Shown here in pieces: positions 49,457-58,470 of a stretch of DNA of 64,000 bases. The notes beneath the pieces were generated by a model that saw only the letters and a program-made list of their open reading frames with translations, was not told the DNA's origin and searched no databases. Made by a program: the position numbers and the translations under genes. How positions within the stretch are numbered: position 1 is the stretch's first letter; the number at the start of each line of letters is the position of its first letter. The DNA is from Iamia sp. SCSIO 61187 (GTDB taxonomy: Bacteria > Actinomycetota > Acidimicrobiia > Acidimicrobiales > Iamiaceae), in assembly GCF_019443745.1 (NCBI RefSeq), contig NZ_CP050948.1:372001-436000 (forward strand), given 5' to 3'.

Positions 49457-50701
49457 TCATCGGAGCACCAGGAGGTGGACGTGGTCGCTGGCCCGGCCCA
49501 GGGCCACGAGCATCGGGTGGTCGGGGGCGACGGGGACGTCGCTGACGACCACGACGTCGTCGACCCGGTCGTCGCCCAGGTTGTAGACGAAGCGGTCGCC
49601 GGCCAGGCCGTCGACGGCGGGGAACCGGGACCGGTCGTGGATCGGGTAGCCCGGCCCCGTGGCGGGGACCACCGGGCTGCGGGTCGTCGAGCGGGTCACC
49701 GCCCCCGGGCCGAGGTGGAGCCCGACGAGGGCCGGCACGTACATCAGCTCCTCGACGCCGAGGACGAGCACCCGGGGGCCGCGCCGGGCCGCGGCCAGAG
49801 GCACCACCGCCTCGGCGACGCGCTCGTCGAGGGTGGCCTGGTGGTCGGTGGTCCACCCCCGGCGCGCGGTGGGGGGCCCGAGGTCGAGCTCGGTCGTCGT
49901 CACCCGTGGGGGCGGGGCCGGGTCGGCGTCGGCGAAGGCGGGCAGCGGCGGGGCCTCGCCCACCTCGGCCTCGGCATCGAGCAGGGACACGACCTCGATG
50001 GCGGAGCCCAGCCGCTCGGCGGCGTCGTCGAGCCGGGCCCGGTCCTCGGCCGACCGCCAGTCGACGAGGGTGGCCAGCACGTAGCGGTCGCGGGGCCGGA
50101 CGGCGTGCACGGCCTCGACCAGGCTGAGGGCCGTCGAGCCGGTGGTCATCTCGTCGTCGACGATGACGACCGGCGCGGCGTCGTCCAGGAACCCGGGGTC
50201 GTCGTGGTGGACCTCGTGGTCGACGGCGTGCGAGTGGGCCTCGACGCACCGCACGATCGGCGTCCCCGCCGGCCGGCGGGTCGTGTGGGACAGCGGCCCG
50301 GGCCCGAGCCGCCGGCGCACGGCGTGGCCCAGGGCGGTGGCGGTCTCGGCGAAGCCGATGACGCTGGCCCGCACCGCGGCGCGCGGGTGGGGGGCGACGT
50401 CCGCCGGCGTGAGGTCCTCGCCGGCCAGGGCGGTCCGCAGCCGGTCCTCGTCGGCGGTCGGGTCGGTGCCGCCGAGGGTGGCCTCGACCCGGGCCCCGAG
50501 GGCCATGCCGCCGGCCAGCAGCGTCGCCGGCGCCACCGAGAGGTGCTTGCCGAGGATCGTCGACACGAAGAGCACCTGGCGCTTGGGGTTCTGGCGCCGC
50601 GCCACCCGGATCAGGTCGTCGGCGGTGAGGCCGGCGACGCCGCCGGGCCGGACGCGCACGGTCACCGCGGGCGCGGGCGGGGTGCCGAGGGTCGTGGGCA
50701 C
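49457..50701 (-). CDS. Ter-module phosphoribosyltransferase with TRSP domain
   Basis: A 414-residue protein. The N-terminal PRTase_2 domain holds the PRPP-binding motif VVIVDDEMTTGSTALS (about 175-190), and the C-terminal TRSP domain contains its name-giving TRSP at residues 340-343 (STTRSPVVPATG). The family is part of the described Ter biosynthetic module. The GTG at 50701 has GAGG upstream and lies 8 nt after the C-C lyase gene. Predicted role: add or remove a ribose-phosphate from a base-like substrate. Confidence 0.9.
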   Translation of the reverse strand: MPTTLGTPPAPAVTVRVRPGGVAGLTADDLIRVARRQNPKRQVLFVSTILGKHLSVAPATLLAGGMALGARVEATLGGTDPTADEDRLRTALAGEDLTPADVAPHPRAAVRASVIGFAETATALGHAVRRRLGPGPLSHTTRRPAGTPIVRCVEAHSHAVDHEVHHDDPGFLDDAAPVVIVDDEMTTGSTALSLVEAVHAVRPRDRYVLATLVDWRSAEDRARLDDAAERLGSAIEVVSLLDAEAEVGEAPPLPAFADADPAPPPRVTTTELDLGPPTARRGWTTDHQATLDERVAEAVVPLAAARRGPRVLVLGVEELMYVPALVGLHLGPGAVTRSTTRSPVVPATGPGYPIHDRSRFPAVDGLAGDRFVYNLGDDRVDDVVVVSDVPVAPDHPMLVALGRASDHVHLLVLR

Positions 50702-50709
50702 GGGAGGCC

Positions 50710-51855
50710 TCAGCCGCCGAGCAGCGAGACGAAGCTGTGGCCCTCGGCCAGCACGCCGAAGGCGCTCGCCCGCCGCTGCACCTTGGTGGCCCACAGGCGG
50801 TGGGGGGCGCCCTCGTTCATCTTGTTGGAGAAGGCCGACTTCCGGGCCCCGCCGGTGTTGGTGGCGACGACCTGCTCGGCGTCGCTCCACTCCTCGAACG
50901 AGACCGCCTGCAGGGCGTTGACGACCGGGATGTGCGACGGGTGGATCACCGTCTTGCCCCACAGCCCGTTGGCCTGGTCCTTGAGGACCTCCTTGATCAG
51001 GCCGTCCATGTGCTGGGCGAGGAGCTGGCCGCGGAGGGCCGGGGCCTCGTCCTCCTCACCGAAGAGCGACTCCCGCAGCTGGGGCTTCCAGATGCGGAGG
51101 TCGCGGGTGAAGTACTCCCACACCGGCCCGGCGAGGGCGATGCCGTCGTGGTCGCGACCGAGGATGTTGACCATGTCGGCGATGGCCCCGGCCACCGGCC
51201 CGATGTCGTAGATCGTCTGGTCCGCCCGGCGGCGGACGCCGAAGTACCCGCACAGGTCGCTGCCGCCGACGCGGACGGCGGGCACCCGGTGGCGCTCGAC
51301 GGCGAGCACGGTCCGCAGGGCGACGAGCTCCTCGACGCGGGTCTCGGCCGCCACCGCCTGGCGGCTCTCGATGATGGGCATGGCCATGAGCTGGTGGCCG
51401 ACCAGCGAGCTGGACACGTCGAGGGCCTCGAACCAGGTGCTGGAGGTGGCGGCGGTGAACTTGGGCAGGCAGACGCCGACCAGGGCGGCTCCGTCGGCGC
51501 CGAGCTGCTCGGCGATGGCGACGAGGTGGGCGGGGGCGCGGGGGCGCAGGAACAGGAGGGGGAGGTCGTCCCACCCCTCGATGGCCAGCTGGCGGAACCA
51601 GGTCGTGACGTTGCGCTCGGCCTCGGCCACGTCGTCGTCGCTGATCGAGTCCTCGAGGCAGACGACCGCGGAGACGGCGCCCAGACGGGCCGCGCTGCGG
51701 AGCTTGCGCGACAGCTCGACCTCGATCGACGGCGTGTAGAGGGTGCCGCCGAGGCCGGCACCGATCATGGCGGGGGTGTCGGTGGCGGCGATCCCGAGCG
51801 GCGGCTGGTACCAGAGGCCGTCGTCGGTGTCGGGGAAGGGGTTGCGGGGCGGCAT
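50710..51855 (-). CDS. CitE/HpcH-like TIM-barrel C-C bond lyase of the Ter module
   Basis: A 381-residue aldolase/lyase-like protein. The pattern TPSIEVELSRKLRSAARLGAVSAVVCLEDSI resembles the metal-binding face of CitE/HpcH proteins; later AMPIIESRQAVAAETRVEELVAL and VRVGGSDLCGYFGVRR supply the remaining strands, and GKTVIHPSHIPVVNAL is the family's C-terminal signature. This matches the C-C_Bond_Lyase family of Ter operons. It is 29 nt after the tandem-TerD gene and 8 nt before the PRTase gene. Confidence 0.9.
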   Translation of the reverse strand: MPPRNPFPDTDDGLWYQPPLGIAATDTPAMIGAGLGGTLYTPSIEVELSRKLRSAARLGAVSAVVCLEDSISDDDVAEAERNVTTWFRQLAIEGWDDLPLLFLRPRAPAHLVAIAEQLGADGAALVGVCLPKFTAATSSTWFEALDVSSSLVGHQLMAMPIIESRQAVAAETRVEELVALRTVLAVERHRVPAVRVGGSDLCGYFGVRRRADQTIYDIGPVAGAIADMVNILGRDHDGIALAGPVWEYFTRDLRIWKPQLRESLFGEEDEAPALRGQLLAQHMDGLIKEVLKDQANGLWGKTVIHPSHIPVVNALQAVSFEEWSDAEQVVATNTGGARKSAFSNKMNEGAPHRLWATKVQRRASAFGVLAEGHSFVSLLGG

Positions 51856-51884
51856 GGGGGGTGCCTCCTCATCGGGGTGGGAGG

Positions 51885-53345
51885 TCAGTCCTTGCTGCCG
51901 GCGCGCCAGTTGAAGCCGAAGGCGTAGTAGTTGTCGGCCTCCTCGGCGTGCCGGAAGTACCGCTCCTCCTTCTGGATCACCACCTGGTCCTCCTTGGTGG
52001 TGATGAGGGCGACGGCGCAGAAGGTCCGGTTGGCGTCGGGGTTGTCGAGGACGATCTGGGTGAGCTGGCCGTCCTGGTCGAGGATGCTCAGGTACCCGCC
52101 GACGCTCATGAAGTCGGGGGCCCCCTCGTAGATCATGGCGAAGACCATCACCCGGGCCAGGTGCTCGGGCTGGGTGAGGAAGAGGTTCTCGCCGTCGGCC
52201 GCCCCGCCGCTGCGGTCGTCCTTGTCGAGGTGGATCCACGGCGGGCCGTGGGGCGAGCCGAAGTTCCCCCCGAGGGGCTGGATCACGCTCTTGCGCCCGT
52301 CCTTGAGCTCGAACATGCACCCCAGGTCCAGGTCCGGGGCCGAGCTGCGGCCGCTGAGGAACCCGCGCCGCTTGCCGCTCGACGCCTGCCAGTTGAGGTT
52401 GATGTGGATGGGCCGCGACCCGGCGCCCTTCTTGAGGCTGACCGAGCGCTGCTCGCCCTGCTTGGACAGGGTGACCTTGCCCAGGTTGACCGCCGGCGCA
52501 GGGGCGGCCGCGGCGGGCGGCGGGGCGGCGGCCGGCGGGGGAGCAGCCGCGGGGGGTGGGGCGGCGGGCGGTGGTGCGGCGGCGGGGGGCGGCGCGGCCC
52601 CTCCGAACGGTCCCGACGGCGGGATCGACGTGGGGGGCGGCATCGCCGGCGGCGGTGCGGCCGGCGGTGGGCCCGGCGGGGCGGCGGGGGGCGGTGCGAC
52701 CGGCGGTGGCGCCACGGGGGGCGGTGCGGCGGGGGGCGGCGCCGGGGGAGGAGCGGCAGGTGGCGGTGGTGCGGCGGGTGACGGTGGTGCGGCGGGCGGC
52801 GGTGGGGCCGCAGGGGCGGCGCCGGGGATGGCGGCCGCCCCGTAGGAGGCCAGCAGGGCGGGCATGCCGTCGTTGAAGCCGTCGCCCCGGGCCGCCACCC
52901 TCCATTCATCCTTGACGTACAGCTCCGTCGCGATGATCGCCCGCTCGCCCGAGAAGTCGGAGCCGGAGAACGGGAAGGTCATGACCTCGCCGCCGCCGAC
53001 GGCCGAGATCCGCACCTGGCCCGACCCGAGCGAGGAGTACGGCTGGCCGCTCCCCCCGACCACGATGGCCAGGCGCTGGCCGGCGGGCAGCTGGGCCAGG
53101 TCGATCCAGAACACCCCCGTGTCACCGTCCTTGGCGCCCTGCCAGACGATGAACCCTCCGCCCCCGGTGGGGGCGTGGGCGCCCACCACGGACTGCGGGT
53201 CGACGACCTTCTGGTCCGGGCCCAGCACCAGGCACAGCACGGTGTCGCTCTCGTGGCCGCCGCCGGTGACCCGGACGCCGACCTCGATCTGCTGGCTCGG
53301 CGTGAGGGCCGACAGCTTCGACTTCTGACCCCTGGTGAACTGCAC
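51885..53345 (-). CDS. Tandem TerD-domain protein with long Pro/Ala linker
   Basis: A 486-residue protein. The N-terminal TerD-like domain (1-165) begins QFTRGQKSKLSALTPSQQ and includes FSGSDFSGERAIIATELYVKDEWRVAARGDGFNDGM; then about 120 residues of almost pure Pro/Ala/Gly; then a second, divergent TerD domain (VNLGKVTLSKQGEQRSVSLKKG to the end) with DLDLGCMFEL. The acidic GEGEGDDE loop is absent in both, so Ca2+ binding may be lost. The GTG at 53345 (13 nt after terD) is preferred over 53405, which would overlap terD by 47 bp. Confidence 0.83.
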   Translation of the reverse strand: MQFTRGQKSKLSALTPSQQIEVGVRVTGGGHESDTVLCLVLGPDQKVVDPQSVVGAHAPTGGGGFIVWQGAKDGDTGVFWIDLAQLPAGQRLAIVVGGSGQPYSSLGSGQVRISAVGGGEVMTFPFSGSDFSGERAIIATELYVKDEWRVAARGDGFNDGMPALLASYGAAAIPGAAPAAPPPPAAPPSPAAPPPPAAPPPAPPPAAPPPVAPPPVAPPPAAPPGPPPAAPPPAMPPPTSIPPSGPFGGAAPPPAAAPPPAAPPPAAAPPPAAAPPPAAAAPAPAVNLGKVTLSKQGEQRSVSLKKGAGSRPIHINLNWQASSGKRRGFLSGRSSAPDLDLGCMFELKDGRKSVIQPLGGNFGSPHGPPWIHLDKDDRSGGAADGENLFLTQPEHLARVMVFAMIYEGAPDFMSVGGYLSILDQDGQLTQIVLDNPDANRTFCAVALITTKEDQVVIQKEERYFRHAEEADNYYAFGFNWRAGSKD

Positions 53346-53358
53346 GCCGCCGTCCGCG

Positions 53359-53937
53359 TCAGCCGACGTTGATGCCGTAGCTCTGGGCCAGTGGGCCCAG
53401 GCCACCGGTGTAGCCCTGGCCCACGGCCCGGAACTTCCACTCGGCGCCGTGGCGGTACATCTCGCCGAAGATCATCGCCGTCTCGACCGAGGCGTCCTCG
53501 GAGAGGTCGTAGCGGGCGATCTCGGTGCCGTTCTCGTCGTTGACGACGCGGATGAAGGCGTTCTCGACCTGGCCGAAGTTCTGGCCGCGGGCCTGGGCGT
53601 CGTGGATGGTCACGGCGACGACGAGCTTGTCGACGTCGGGCGGGACCGAGTTTACCGCGACCTTGATGGCCTCGTCGTCACCCTCGCCCTCGCCGGTGAG
53701 GTTGTCGCCGGTGTGCTCGACGGAGCCGTCGGCGCTCTTGAGGTTGTTGTAGAAGATGAAGTCCGAGTCGGACCGCACCCGGCCCTCGGCGCTCAACATG
53801 AAGAGGCTGGCGTCGAGGTCGAAGTCGGCCCCGTCGGTCGAGCGGGTGTCCCACCCCAGGCCGATCAGGATGCGGTTGAGGCCGGGGGCCTCCTTCGACA
53901 GGGAGACGTTCCCGCCCTTGCTCAGCGACACGCCCAT
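53359..53937 (-). CDS. terD: TerD, canonical Ca2+-binding stress protein
   Basis: A 192-residue classical Ter[40 protein letters not shown], the acidic loop [29 protein letters not shown], and [29 protein letters not shown] precedes the ATG by about 8 nt. It is about 75-80 percent identical by eye to the TerD at 59633, so the two arose by a recent duplication. A TAAGGT box at 53974-53979 may give it a separate promoter downstream of the zinc-ribbon gene. Confidence 0.96.
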   Translation of the reverse strand: MGVSLSKGGNVSLSKEAPGLNRILIGLGWDTRSTDGADFDLDASLFMLSAEGRVRSDSDFIFYNNLKSADGSVEHTGDNLTGEGEGDDEAIKVAVNSVPPDVDKLVVAVTIHDAQARGQNFGQVENAFIRVVNDENGTEIARYDLSEDASVETAMIFGEMYRHGAEWKFRAVGQGYTGGLGPLAQSYGINVG

Positions 53938-53973
53938 GGTCCGTGCCCTCCTTGTATCGACGATGTCGGGCGG

Positions 53974-53979
53974 ACCTTA
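53974..53979 (-). promoter_or_regulatory. Candidate -10 box for terD
   Basis: Minus-strand TAAGGT 37 nt before the terD ATG, just after a pair of GC-rich hairpins. It resembles the TASGGT boxes at many starts here; no clear -35. Confidence 0.4.
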
Positions 53980-53993
53980 GTGGGAGGATCGGA

Positions 53994-54022
53994 GCCCCGT
54001 TCCTCGGGGCGCCCCCAGGGGG
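53994..54022 (-). terminator. Paired short hairpins after the zinc-ribbon/FN3 gene
   Basis: Stems GCCCCG/CGGGGC (53994-53999, 54005-54010) and CCCCC/GGGGG (54012-54022), just after the stop at 54032 on the minus strand. They could separate the chaperone genes from the ter genes. Confidence 0.45.
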
Positions 54023-54031
54023 AGGGGTCCC

Positions 54032-56749
54032 TCAGAGCGACGCCCGGGCGGCGTCCGACCAGCCCGGGACCGGCACCCGCTGGCCGTCGATCCGGCCCGC
54101 CGCCAGCACCAGGACCTGGAGCGGAGCGGTGGTGACGCCCGGCGGTCGCCACCCCCCGTGGATGTCGTAGGCGGTGTTGGTGGTGCGGCTCTCGGTCACC
54201 CCGGGACCCCCGGGCTCCACCGGGTCGGCGCCGGTCGACCAGTGGATGACGGCCTCGGTGCACCCGGCGGGCCAGTCCCACCGGACGATGGGCCCGGTGG
54301 CGTCGACGTCGACCCGGACCCGCTCGACCTCGGCCACCCCCGGGTGGGCGACGGCCGGTCCCACGACGTTGTGGCCGCGGACAGCGTGGACGGGCACGTA
54401 CCACCGGGGCCCGCCGTCGGCGGCGTCGAAGGCCCTGCCGTCCCGCCCGGCGAGGGCGCCGCCCAGGTCCCGTCGCCCGGCGTCGTCGAGGTCGGTTCCG
54501 GGCGTGACCGTCGGCGCCGTGCCGGCCCGCAGCACGACGACGTCGACCCCCGGCCCGGGGTCGGGCACGGTGACGGTGATCGACCGCGCACTGGGCTGCA
54601 CGGTCGGCGCCGGCGGCGCGCCGGGCACGGCGAAGGCGTCGGCCTCGACCGAGGCCACCGCCGAGCGGGTCGCCGGCGACGTGGCCGTGGCCGGGTACTC
54701 GACCTGCACGTCGTAGCGGTAGTGGGTGCCGGTGCGCACGGCGCTGTCGAGCACCCCGGTGGGGCCGCCCCGCAGCTTGCGGGTCATGGCGCCGGGTGCG
54801 TCGGGCTCGCTCCGCTCGACCCACACGTCGCCGGTCCGCACCGTCCGCCAGCGCAGCTCGACGGCGCCGTCGTGCTCGACGGCCTCCAGCCCGGTCACGG
54901 CGGGGGCGTGGACGACGGGCTGGGACCGGGCCTCGGGGGCGGTGACGCCGAGCCGGGCGGCCACGACGGCGTAGGTGACGGGCTCGCCGGCGGGCGGGCC
55001 GGCATCCTCCAGGGCGGTCGCCGTGGTCCGTCCCAGCGGGGTCGAGGACCCACCCGACCGGTCGATGGTGCGGGCCACCCGGTACTCGACCGGTCCCGGG
55101 GAGGCCGACGGCGACCAGTGCACGGTGATGGCCGCCCCGGTCCGCTCGGCGACGACGCCGGTGGCCGGCTGGACACCGACGTCGGCCAGGGCGGTGGCCA
55201 CGGCCGAGGCCCCCGGGAAGCGGTCGAGCACGGCGAGCAGGGCCCGCTCCCGCTCGGCGCCGTCCTCGGCCCCGGCGGCGGTGGCGACGGCGGCCTCGAC
55301 CTCGGCGTCCAGGGCGTCGAGGCGGGCCGCGGCGGCGGCGAGGGTCGTGCCGTCGGGGGCGGGCCGGTCCGAGGCGATCCGGCCCAGGCTGGTGAGGTAG
55401 CGGCGGGCGTCGTCGACCCGCCGCTCGTCGAGGGCGAGGGCGAGGTTGGCCCAGGCGTCGTCGGCGGTCCGACCGACCGACTCGACCTGCTCGCGCAGGC
55501 GCACCAGGTCGGGCAGGTCCTCGCCCCACGCGGCGGCGTCGTGGATGCGCTCGGCGGCGGCGGCGAGGCGCCCGGCCTCGAGGTCGGCGGCGGCCCGCCC
55601 GAGGTCCTCGGCGGCCTCGTCGTAGGCCCGGAGGTCGAACCGGCAGGACCCGCAGCGCACGTCGCTGCGGGCTGCCGTCGTGCCGCACCGGGGGCAGCTG
55701 CGGTAGAGGTCGCCGCCGCAGCGCGAGCAGGTGGTGACGTGGTCGTGGCGGGTGTTGGTCGCGTTGCAGGTCGCGCAGACGACGTAGTCCGCGATCGAGC
55801 CCACGTCGATGGGGGCGTGCAGGGCCCGGGCGACCTCGACGACGAGGTCCCGGGCCGCGCCGGGGTCGAGCCCGGCCGACACCGCCTCCCGCGTCAGGCG
55901 CTCGGACTCGGCCGCGCTGACGCGGTCCTCCAGCAGGACGGCCGTCTCGATGGCGGGGCGGATCTGCTCCCGCACCCCCTCCTCGATCCCGGCCAGGTAG
56001 CGGCGGGGGTCGCCGCGGACGAGGAGGGTCTCGGACAGGGCCAGCAGCTCGTCGACGACGGTGCGGAGCCGGTCGTGGCGGCGCTGGCGGTTGCGGGCGT
56101 CGATGGCCTCCCGCCGGGCCTCGATGGCGTCGGTCGGGGCCCCGACGGGCAGGCCCAGGAAGTCGTAGAGGGTGCGGTGGGCGCCACCGTCGCGGTCGAG
56201 CCGCTCGAGCTCGGCCAGGAGGGCCGCCACCTGCTTGCGCTGGGCGGCGGGGACGGGCTCGACGCCGTCGTCGCGGTCTTCGATCAGGGTGCGGTCGGCC
56301 AGGCGGGCGTCGATCTGGGCCGCGGTGATGCCCTCGAGGGCGGCGAGGGAGCGGAGCCGGTCCAGCCGGTCCCGGGGGATCCCGCCGTGGCGGCGCTCGA
56401 GGGCGTCGAGCAGCTCGTCGACCCGGGCGGCGGCGGCCGCGTCGGCGGACGCCGAGGCGCCCTGGACCCGGGCCCGGGCCTCGGCCCGCCGGCCGGGGTC
56501 GAGCAGCTGGGATGAGATGGCGTCCTGCTGGTCCAGCAGCGACGCGACCAGGCCCTTGTAGCGGGGGCTCGACCGTTCCTTGCGCCAGAAGGCGATCACC
56601 TCGCCCATCCGCTGGCGGATGAGCTCCTCGTCGTCGACCGACGGGTCGAGGCCCACGACCGCGAAGGGGTCGCTGACGTCGTGCTCGCCCCGGTCGAGCA
56701 GCGGCTTCAGGATCTCCTTGCGGTACGAGTTCGCGTCGAACGCCGTCAT
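54032..56749 (-). CDS. J-like / zinc-ribbon / FN3 protein of the Hsp70 cluster
   Basis: A 905-residue, probably cytosolic protein. Residues 27-85 (DPFAVVGLDPSVDDEELIRQRM) and 193-258 (TLYDFLGLPVGAPTDAIEAR) look like two degenerate J-domains without the HPD tripeptide. Residues about 325-372 hold eight Cys in CxxC pairs (CATCNATN; CSRCGGDLYRSCPRCG; CGSCRFDL), i.e. two zinc ribbons. After a helical stretch, about 530-890 is a series of fibronectin-III-like beta repeats. No signal peptide is seen. It follows the Hsp70 gene and is the best candidate for its co-chaperone or substrate adaptor (inference). Confidence 0.8.
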   Translation of the reverse strand: MTAFDANSYRKEILKPLLDRGEHDVSDPFAVVGLDPSVDDEELIRQRMGEVIAFWRKERSSPRYKGLVASLLDQQDAISSQLLDPGRRAEARARVQGASASADAAAAARVDELLDALERRHGGIPRDRLDRLRSLAALEGITAAQIDARLADRTLIEDRDDGVEPVPAAQRKQVAALLAELERLDRDGGAHRTLYDFLGLPVGAPTDAIEARREAIDARNRQRRHDRLRTVVDELLALSETLLVRGDPRRYLAGIEEGVREQIRPAIETAVLLEDRVSAAESERLTREAVSAGLDPGAARDLVVEVARALHAPIDVGSIADYVVCATCNATNTRHDHVTTCSRCGGDLYRSCPRCGTTAARSDVRCGSCRFDLRAYDEAAEDLGRAAADLEAGRLAAAAERIHDAAAWGEDLPDLVRLREQVESVGRTADDAWANLALALDERRVDDARRYLTSLGRIASDRPAPDGTTLAAAAARLDALDAEVEAAVATAAGAEDGAERERALLAVLDRFPGASAVATALADVGVQPATGVVAERTGAAITVHWSPSASPGPVEYRVARTIDRSGGSSTPLGRTTATALEDAGPPAGEPVTYAVVAARLGVTAPEARSQPVVHAPAVTGLEAVEHDGAVELRWRTVRTGDVWVERSEPDAPGAMTRKLRGGPTGVLDSAVRTGTHYRYDVQVEYPATATSPATRSAVASVEADAFAVPGAPPAPTVQPSARSITVTVPDPGPGVDVVVLRAGTAPTVTPGTDLDDAGRRDLGGALAGRDGRAFDAADGGPRWYVPVHAVRGHNVVGPAVAHPGVAEVERVRVDVDATGPIVRWDWPAGCTEAVIHWSTGADPVEPGGPGVTESRTTNTAYDIHGGWRPPGVTTAPLQVLVLAAGRIDGQRVPVPGWSDAARASL

Positions 56750-56760
56750 CGCTCACCGCG

Positions 56761-56791
56761 GACACGGATGGTGCCAGGCACCATCCGTGTC
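56761..56791. repeat. Intergenic palindrome, GTGCCNGGCAC subtype
   Basis: Perfect palindrome with 15-bp arms around A56776 (left arm GACACGGATGGTGCC). It sits in the 55-nt gap between the Hsp70 and zinc-ribbon/FN3 genes, where it could modulate read-through. Same family as 9945, 13850 and 61797. Confidence 0.8.
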
Positions 56792-56804
56792 CCGTCCCGG
56801 GGGG

Positions 56805-58466
56805 TCACATCGACGGCTTGCGCAGGTCGACGTCGCCCTTCTCGGAGGCGATCGTCTCGGGGCTGAGGGCGGCTCCCGTCTCGACCCGGAGGTGGAGGGG
56901 CTCGTCCATGGCCACGTGGCGGCCGGTCACCTCGAGGGTGCCGTCGCTGCCCATGGCGAAGGTGACCTCGACGGCGGCGCCCTTCTTGTGGCCCGGCGGG
57001 ATGCCGGTGATCGAGCCCGAGATCAGCAGGGAGTTGTCCTCGGGGTCCTCGGACTCCTCGCTGCCGCCCTGCTCGAAGACGTCGATCTGCACCTCCGACT
57101 GGTCGTCGACGACGGTGTAGAAGGTGTCGGTCACCACCAGCGGCAGGTTGTCGTTGCGGTGCGTGAGGAACGACGCCGTCGTCTTCCCGTCCGACCCCTG
57201 GATCAGGAGCCCGAAGCCGCGGGAGCAGACGTTCTGCACCTGGGTGCCGACCAGGTCCGAGACCACGTCGCTGGGCAGTCCGTAGCTCTCGGCCGCGTCA
57301 CCGATGACCTTGCTCAGGTCGACGCTGTCGGCGTCGTCGATGGACTGGCCCTCGGCCAGCTTGCCCTGGGCGACCAGGTCGTCGATCACGACCTGCTCGA
57401 TCTCCTTCTTCTGGCCGTAGATGGCGGCGCCCTTGGCCACCGCCAGGTCGGGGTCGGCCAGCTGCGGGTCGAAGCCGAAGTCGGCGCGCAGCCGCTCGGC
57501 CACGACGGGCATCTTCGACGAGCCGCCCACGAGGAGGACCCGGTCGATGGTGGTGACGCCGCGGGCCTCGGCCGCCTTGGTGACCGCCCGCGTGAGCTGC
57601 ATCGTGCGGGTCAGCAGGCTGGCGGTGAGCTGCTCGAGCTCGGCGCGGGTCACGGTGATGTTGGCCCGGTGCCCGGCGTGGACGACCAGCACGTCGGTCG
57701 AGTCCCGGTTGGTGAGGTTCTGCTTGGCCTCCTCGGCGGCGGAGATGAGGTCCTGGGCGCCGTAGGAGTCGTCGAGGGGGTCCTCGGCGTCGGGGCACTC
57801 CTCCATGAAGCGCTCCGACAGGTGGGTCGCCAGGCGGGCATCCCAGTCGGCGCCCCCCAGCTCGTGGTCGCCGTCGGTGGTGATCACCTTGATCTTGCGC
57901 TCGGACAGCTCGATGACGGTGACGTCGAAGGTCCCGCCGCCGAGGTCGTACACCAGCACCGTCTCGGCCTCGGTGCCCTGGCTGGCGAACCCGTAGGCGA
58001 AGGCGGCGGCCGTCGGCTCGTTGATGATGTCGACGACGTTCATGCCGGCGTACTCACCGGCCAGCTTGGTGGCCTTGCGCTCCTCGTCGCCGAAGTAGGC
58101 GGGGACGGTGATGACCACGTCGGTGACCGGCTCGCCGGTCTGGCGCTCGACGTCGCCGGCCAGGGCCTTGAGGATGAAGGCGCTGATGGCCGGGGCCGAC
58201 CACTCCTTGCCCTGGGCCGAGAACCGCCACTCGTGGTCGCCCATGCTGCGCTTGACGAGCGAGGCCACGTTGTCCGGGTTGATCCGGGCCTGGCGCTTGG
58301 CCTGCTTGCCCACGACCACCTGGTCGTCGGTGTCGAACAGCACCACCGACGGGGTCGTGGGCTCGTTGTCGAGGTTGGTGAGGACCTCGGGGCGGCCGAA
58401 GCGGTCGACCCGCGAGATGCACGAGTACGTCGTGCCCAGGTCGATGCCGTAGACGGTGTTGGCCAT
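56805..58466 (-). CDS. Hsp70-family chaperone, short form
   Basis: A 553-residue DnaK-like ATPase. VYGIDLGTTYSCISRVD phosphate loop 1, VITVPAYFGDEERKATKLAGEYAG, NEPTAAAFAYG, VLVYDLGGGTFDVTVIEL and VLLVGGSSKMPVV are the classical Hsp70 signatures. A substrate-binding beta-sandwich follows (TVVDDQSEVQIDVFEQGG), but the chain ends without the usual ~100-residue alpha-helical lid and EEVD-like tail of 600-640-residue DnaK. It starts 4 nt after the GrpE-like gene. It is probably a dedicated chaperone, not the housekeeping DnaK. Confidence 0.93.
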   Translation of the reverse strand: MANTVYGIDLGTTYSCISRVDRFGRPEVLTNLDNEPTTPSVVLFDTDDQVVVGKQAKRQARINPDNVASLVKRSMGDHEWRFSAQGKEWSAPAISAFILKALAGDVERQTGEPVTDVVITVPAYFGDEERKATKLAGEYAGMNVVDIINEPTAAAFAYGFASQGTEAETVLVYDLGGGTFDVTVIELSERKIKVITTDGDHELGGADWDARLATHLSERFMEECPDAEDPLDDSYGAQDLISAAEEAKQNLTNRDSTDVLVVHAGHRANITVTRAELEQLTASLLTRTMQLTRAVTKAAEARGVTTIDRVLLVGGSSKMPVVAERLRADFGFDPQLADPDLAVAKGAAIYGQKKEIEQVVIDDLVAQGKLAEGQSIDDADSVDLSKVIGDAAESYGLPSDVVSDLVGTQVQNVCSRGFGLLIQGSDGKTTASFLTHRNDNLPLVVTDTFYTVVDDQSEVQIDVFEQGGSEESEDPEDNSLLISGSITGIPPGHKKGAAVEVTFAMGSDGTLEVTGRHVAMDEPLHLRVETGAALSPETIASEKGDVDLRKPSM

Positions 58467-58470
58467 CAGG

